A stretch of DNA of 37,218 nt, from positions 905,981 through 943,198 of the forward strand of contig MNCI01013830.1 of NCBI GenBank assembly GCA_015680685.1, given 5' to 3'. Shown in pieces: positions 33,151-37,218 of this stretch. Source of the stretch: Gnetum montanum (Eukaryota > Streptophyta > Gnetopsida > Gnetales > Gnetaceae). The translations under genes were made by a program, and so were the position numbers. The notes below the pieces were generated by a model. The model was not told where the DNA came from, searched no databases, and saw only the letters and a program-made list of their open reading frames with translations. Position 1 is the first letter of the stretch. Each line of letters starts with the position of its first letter.

Positions 33151-33363
33151 TCAAATTGGGAGGTGGCTCTGCAATAATATGGCCACTATTTTCAATTTCA
33201 CAATGGGGATGTTCTCCTTATCATGGCTGGAATCCATGAAGTAGCTGCGGCTTGAGTTTGCATTTTGATGTGAATAAGGAATAATTGTTCCTCTACTACT
33301 GCTACTTGATGACCCAGGTGAGGTTTGCATAGGAGGCTGAGACATAGATGATTGTTGATTCAA
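33151..33363 (-). pseudogene. Ser/Pro/Gln-rich fragment with a KEN-type motif
   Basis: A 70-codon frame reads MNQQSSMSQPPMQTSPGSSS and later DSSHDKENIPIVK. The DKENIP string resembles a KEN degron of cell-cycle proteins, but that alone is weak. It sits downstream of the next block on the same strand and may come from the same or another gene. Confidence 0.3.
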
Positions 33364-33429
33364 TGAACTTTCGACACCAATGCTTGGCCAGAGAAGATAT
33401 GGCTACTATTCTTGCAACGTTATCGCAGG

Positions 33430-33665
33430 AGGGTGAACTGCTAGGAGGAGTCAAAAGCTAATCATAATCATGCTTGTTACTATCCATAAAAAAATCATCT
33501 ATTTTTGCAATTTCTCTCGTTGTGCTTTTTTTCTTTTCATACTCTGTGGAATCAAGCTACTTCTTTAGCTCTGGGAGTTTCTTTTGTATTCCTTGAAGCT
33601 CTGCCTCAACAAATTGATGTTTCTCCATATTCAAAATTTTCTGCTGTTTTTGATTAACTATTCCT
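33430..33665 (-). pseudogene. Fragment with a coiled coil and DYDxLLTPP motif
   Basis: One frame reads NQKQQKILNMEKHQFVEAEL, QGIQKKLPELKK, stop, LDSTEYEKKKSTTREIAKID, DFFMDSNKHDYD, stop, LLTPPSSSPSCDN. The second stop is a TAG between DYD and LLTPP, where a known plant family of Ser/Pro-rich proteins has Trp (DYDWLLTPP). TGG to TAG is one transition. The function of that family is poorly defined. Two stops make this a pseudogene. Confidence 0.45.
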
Positions 33666-33873
33666 CCAAACCTTATGGAGGTTAACCAAACCCACTTCTT
33701 GACTTGTACATCAGTACATGTTTGTAGATCCAGTGAACTTCTTTGGCACTAAAATAGCTGCTAGAGAATTCTGATGAAGTTTGAACAATTGATCATTTAT
33801 CTTAAACAAAACTGTATTTGCTAGTGAATCAATTAGAGAAAAACCTTTCAAACTACCAACCCAACACCTCTGA

Positions 33874-33950
33874 AAAGTCTTCATCCAATAAAATATTGGC
33901 AATGTTTAAATCAGGGTGAATGCTAATTATATGATTATCTTCACAACCTC
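33874..33950 (-). pseudogene. Receptor-like kinase fragment (subdomain VIb)
   Basis: One frame reads GCED then HPDLNIANILLDEDF, the catalytic-loop region of plant receptor-like kinases (usual form HRDLKxxNILLD). Arg reads Pro and the catalytic Lys reads Asn. Only about 25 residues are recognisable, then the frame fails with no DFG. The kinase would phosphorylate Ser/Thr at the cell surface. Confidence 0.5.
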
Positions 33951-34139
33951 ACAAAGCCTGCTTCATTAAATTGCTAAAATGTGCCAACATTTTTGCCCTC
34001 CTTTAAAAGCATAAAGAAATTTATGCAGCCTCATTTTGAAACTAAAACATACTGAAATTTCCATTGAATTTTTATAGCTGAATAGAAATCTTTTTGGAGG
34101 AAAATTCCCATTTAACATAAGGTGTGATGTGACAAAAAC

Positions 34140-34655
34140 CTCATTCCTCAGAAAAATAACAAACTATACATTATCAAGTCCTTCATAGACTATTCTTGGG
34201 ATGGAAATTGAATTGTGAGGGTTACCCTAGTGGGAATCCTCATCTCTCTAACTGTTTCATAGGAAATTTCTGATGTGATGAAGGTAGTTCTATTGCTTTC
34301 TCAAACTCCATTAGCTCTCTCTAACTTTCACTACTCAACATGAATTGAAAGATGATGAAATTTTAGGCAACTTAACCCTCCTTTTATAAGTGCTAAAAAT
34401 TTGAAATCCCTCCAAACACATTTCCTTCTTTTTAGGCATTCCATCCATTTGTCACAATCCTCACCAAGTAGTGGATGAGTCACCTTCTCCACTTGTCACA
34501 ATTGTATAATTCCACTTGTTTCACTTGTAGGCTTCCATTTGCCTCACTTGAAGGAAAATTATTTTCTAATCTAAATAAAGCATAATTAAACATATTAATT
34601 GATACTATATTTCTAGTAATATTTACCTAATAGTATATACATATATTATTTTGGG
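34140..34655 (-). repeat. 3' LTR of the right-hand gypsy element (ends approximate)
   Basis: On the minus strand, directly after the integrase C-terminus, come TGTCATTACCC or TGAAGATG as candidate LTR starts, then short repeats of CAAGTGGA type (34480-34560), then a TATA box (TATAAAAG, 34388-34381). About 500 bp. The far end is not fixed. Confidence 0.5.
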
Positions 34656-34666
34656 TAATGACATCT

Positions 34667-35790
34667 TCAAGCTATATGAAATTGTCCTAAATAATGTTTT
34701 ATATGCAAAAAATTATATGGAAATTGCAATTCCATGCCATCCAAAGTTGATAATTTGTAAGTATCCTTTGAGAATTGCTTTGTAATTTGAAAGGGACCAA
34801 TCCATGTCAGGGTAAGCTTATTTAGTTTCTTCATATTCCATAATAGGACAAGGTCCCCTATGTTGAAAGTTCTTTTTAGAGCTTTCCTATCAAACCATAT
34901 TTTAACTTTAGAGGTATTTTGTAACAAATTATCCCTTGCTTTATCTACTTCAGCTTCTCTTTTAATAAGAAAAGTCATAAAACATCTATCTTTATCAGTC
35001 CTTTCGCTATATCTTTGTACAAATTCAAAATCTGAGCTTACAATCTTATTTGTAATTCTTGCTGGCAAACCATAGACTAAGTTATATGGTTATGTCCCAA
35101 TAGCTTTCTTGAATCTGATTCGATCTGACCATAATGAGGATTGTAGATAATCAATCCAATTTCCTGGATTCCCATCCATCGATTTCTTGATATAAGTGAT
35201 TAGTTTTTTATTGGTGGATTCTGCTAAGCCATTTCCTTGAGGATAATAATTTGATGACGAATATAAGAAAATGGATTTTTCAGATGCCCATTTGATAAAC
35301 TCTTCAGATATGAAGGCAGGTCCATTATGTAACACTAACACTTTGGGTAGACCAAATCTACTTAGAATGTGATCCTCTAAAAACTTAATCACGTCTGATG
35401 CTGAACTTCCTGTTAGAGCCTTTGCTTCAAACCATTTAGTGAAATAATCAGTAGCGGTGAGAATAAACTTGTGTCCAACTCTTGAAGGAGTAATTGTACC
35501 AATAAAATCCAAACCCCATTGCTGAAATGGTCTATCTGCAACTACTGGCTTTAAAGGGGCTCTAGCCCTTTTAATCCTTGGCTCATGAATTTTACATTTA
35601 TAGCATTTTTAAATCTTTGAACTAATGTCTTGATACATAGAAGGCTAGTAATATCCATATCGAAGTATATGTTGCATAGTTGACTTAGGGGATTCATAAA
35701 ATAAATTAAAATGATCATGAAATTGTTTCAAAATGAAACTAATTTGATCATTATGAACACATTCCAATAAAACTTCTTGAAAATCCTTTC
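34667..35790 (-). pseudogene. Integrase of the right-hand gypsy element
   Basis: The zinc-binding part (about 35780-35570) has LECVHNDQISFILKQFHDHF, HILRYGYY, and CYKCK. The core (35590-35090) has QQWGLDFIG, TATDYFTKWFEA, VLVLHNGPAFI, YYPQGNGLAEST. The C-terminal domain (35068-34667) has FNIGDLVLLWNMKKL, WIGPFQI and YKLSTLDGMEL. The first catalytic Asp (TDYF) and the Glu (AEST) are present, but the second Asp reads His (HNGPAF for DNGPAF). A few stops occur, including TAG for the Trp of YYWP and TAA for a likely Gln. It is better preserved than the integrase at 19230-20420 but not functional as read. Confidence 0.85.
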
Positions 35791-36530
35791 TATATAATAT
35801 ACCATATTTAACAACAAATCTTCGTGCTCTTTTGAAGAAAGCTATCTTTTGAATTGTAGTTAAATTATTTAGGATTTTCCTTGTATTAAGAAATTTGAGA
35901 ATTTTATCATACCAATTCTCTTCATGTGTGTCAAGTGTACACACTTCAGTTTCTCTAGTCATTAACTTGGCTAATCCCATTCCCTTAATTGTCTTGCATA
36001 TTTCCAATGAAAATTGGAAACTTTGCAAATTTATCAGCCATTTTTCTCTTTTTAATCCAATCTCATTTTGGGCTAGGAATCGCTTGACTACAAGTTCTAT
36101 TAGCATAATATGGACTAATGAACTTTCCAAATAATATTTAAAATGCTAAAGTGCTTTGATGACTGCGAAAGCTTGTTTCTCTAAGTCTGAATAATTTAAC
36201 TCCGAACCTTTCAACTGATACCCAAAAAATCCAATTGGTTCGTCTTGACCTTCACTATCCCTTTGTGTTAAAACAGTAGTGATAGAATCATTTGAAGTAA
36301 AAGAATATAACCAAAAATATTCTTTAAGCCTAGGCTTCACCAAATATGGAGCCTCTTGTATAGAAATTTTAACTTCTGATAAAGCTCTCTCTGACTCTAG
36401 TGTTTTCTCTACTTGGACATCCTTCTTTAGCATATGCATCAAAGGCTTGGCAATTTCAGTAAAGCTAGGGATGAAATTTTTCACAAAGTTTATCTTTCCA
36501 AAGAAAGATCTAAGAGATTTCTTACTTGTG
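35791..36530 (-). pseudogene. RT connection and RNase H of the right-hand element
   Basis: Open stretches 36484-36146 and 36130-35645 read FIPSFTEIAKPLMHMLKKD, FWLYSFTSNDSITTVLTQ, PIGFFGYQLKGSELNYSDLE, KQAFAVIKAL, then KREKWLINLQSFQFSLEICK and IKGMGLAKLMTRE. This is the usual gypsy order of thumb, RNase H and tether. A stop lies between the two stretches near 36142. Confidence 0.8.
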
Positions 36531-36544
36531 GGATGCTCAATATT

Positions 36545-37218
36545 CTGTATTACTTAAATTCAGGAGTTGTCTATGACAATTCCTTCTTGACATATCACAT
36601 GGCCTAATAGACTTCCAGATTTAACCCCGAAGATACACTTCATAGGATTTAATGAAATACCAAACTCACGACATCTATCAAAAACTTGCCGAAGATGATC
36701 AATATGATCTTTTTTTTTCTTTGAGAATATTGTAATATCATCCAAATAAACCACCACGAGTTTGCCTAATAAATCTTTGAATGCTAAATCCATTGCTCTT
36801 TGAAATATAGCTCTAGCATTTGACAATCCATATGGCATTCTTTGGTAAGCGAAAGTTCCCCATTTGATGATAAATGATGTTTTGTATCTATCATTCTTAT
36901 CTACCATGATTTGATTATAACTTGAGAAACCATCTAAGAAAGAATATACTTGACAAACTAAGACTTTAATCAGCATCTCATCAATTCTTGGAAGTGGATA
37001 CTTATCCTTTTTTGAAGCATCATTTAGATTTCTAAAGTCTACACAAAGCCTTATATCACCATTTTTCTTTCTTACTGGAACAAGGTTAGCAAGCCATGTC
37101 AAATATCATACTGGATATATGATTCGTTCTTGTAACAACTTCTTGATTTTGGCTTCCATACCTAGTTCAAACAATGGATTAAATTTCCTTTGTTTCTGCT
37201 TGATTGTTTTGCAACCTT
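36545..37218 (-). pseudogene. Reverse transcriptase of the right-hand element (runs off the edge)
   Basis: From the right edge: FNPLFELGMEAKIKKLLQER, WLANLVPVRKKNGDIRLCVD, FRNLNDASKKDKYPLPRIDE, SFLDGFSSYNQIMVDKND, KTSFIIKWGTFAYQRMPYGL, AIFQRAMDLAF, VVVYLDDITIFSKKKKDHID, and FGISLNPMKCIFGV. The catalytic YLDD is intact. Stops are few: a TGA at about 37108 and a TGA at about 36558 where Arg (CGA) is expected in the IDPxR position, both explicable by CpG decay. Gag and protease should lie to the right of the window. Confidence 0.88.

Overview
The window looks like intergenic DNA from a plant with a large, repeat-rich nuclear genome, possibly a gymnosperm. I found no bacterial gene organisation and no intact host gene. 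Almost everything assignable belongs to LTR retrotransposons of the Ty3/gypsy type. They are at very different stages of decay, nested or abutting one another on both strands, with fragments of host genes wedged between them. The organism call is inference; the retroelement calls rest on visible LTR ends, primer-binding sites, TATA boxes and recognisable Gag, protease, reverse transcriptase, RNase H and integrase motifs.

Layout. 1-1398 (+) is the 3' end of a comparatively young, CpG-rich element. Its 948-bp LTR (451-1398) has perfect TGATGAG/CTCATCA ends, a very short U3 with a CpG palindrome, and a long U5 holding three copies of a structured module whose stems change in a compensatory way. 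2838-8650 (+) is an old element: G-rich tract, LTR 2860-3936, primer site, broken gag and broken protease, with no RT after it. 8690-11400 (-) is a fragment with a coiled-coil-like open frame, primer site and 5' LTR on the opposite strand. 11400-13748 is AT-rich with nothing firm. 13749-15357 is repeat copy A of a family that recurs at 30839-32290. 15400-17150 (-) holds host-gene debris, including a histone deacetylase fragment joined to a mitochondrial carrier fragment. 17545-22990 (-) is the 3' half of a gypsy element (RT, RNase H, integrase, 3' LTR). About 23240-29830 (+) is a second gag-protease element with its 5' LTR, followed by another minus-strand degenerate frame (30250-30838) that repeat copy B interrupts. 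32300-34000 (-) is more gene debris, including a receptor-kinase fragment and a fragment with a DYDxLLTPP motif. 34140-37218 (-) is a better preserved gypsy element (3' LTR, integrase, RNase H, RT) running off the right edge.

How the parts relate. The two plus-strand elements carry gag and protease only, while the minus-strand element at 17545-22990 carries RT, RNase H and integrase. All three share a degenerate short motif array rich in CATGGCC and TTAAACTAG. No protein machine here is intact: the coding regions carry many stops, often TAG at expected Gln or Trp codons. The observation most worth follow-up is the repeated, covarying RNA-like module at 765-1052. Next is the deacetylase/carrier chimera at 15738-16512.
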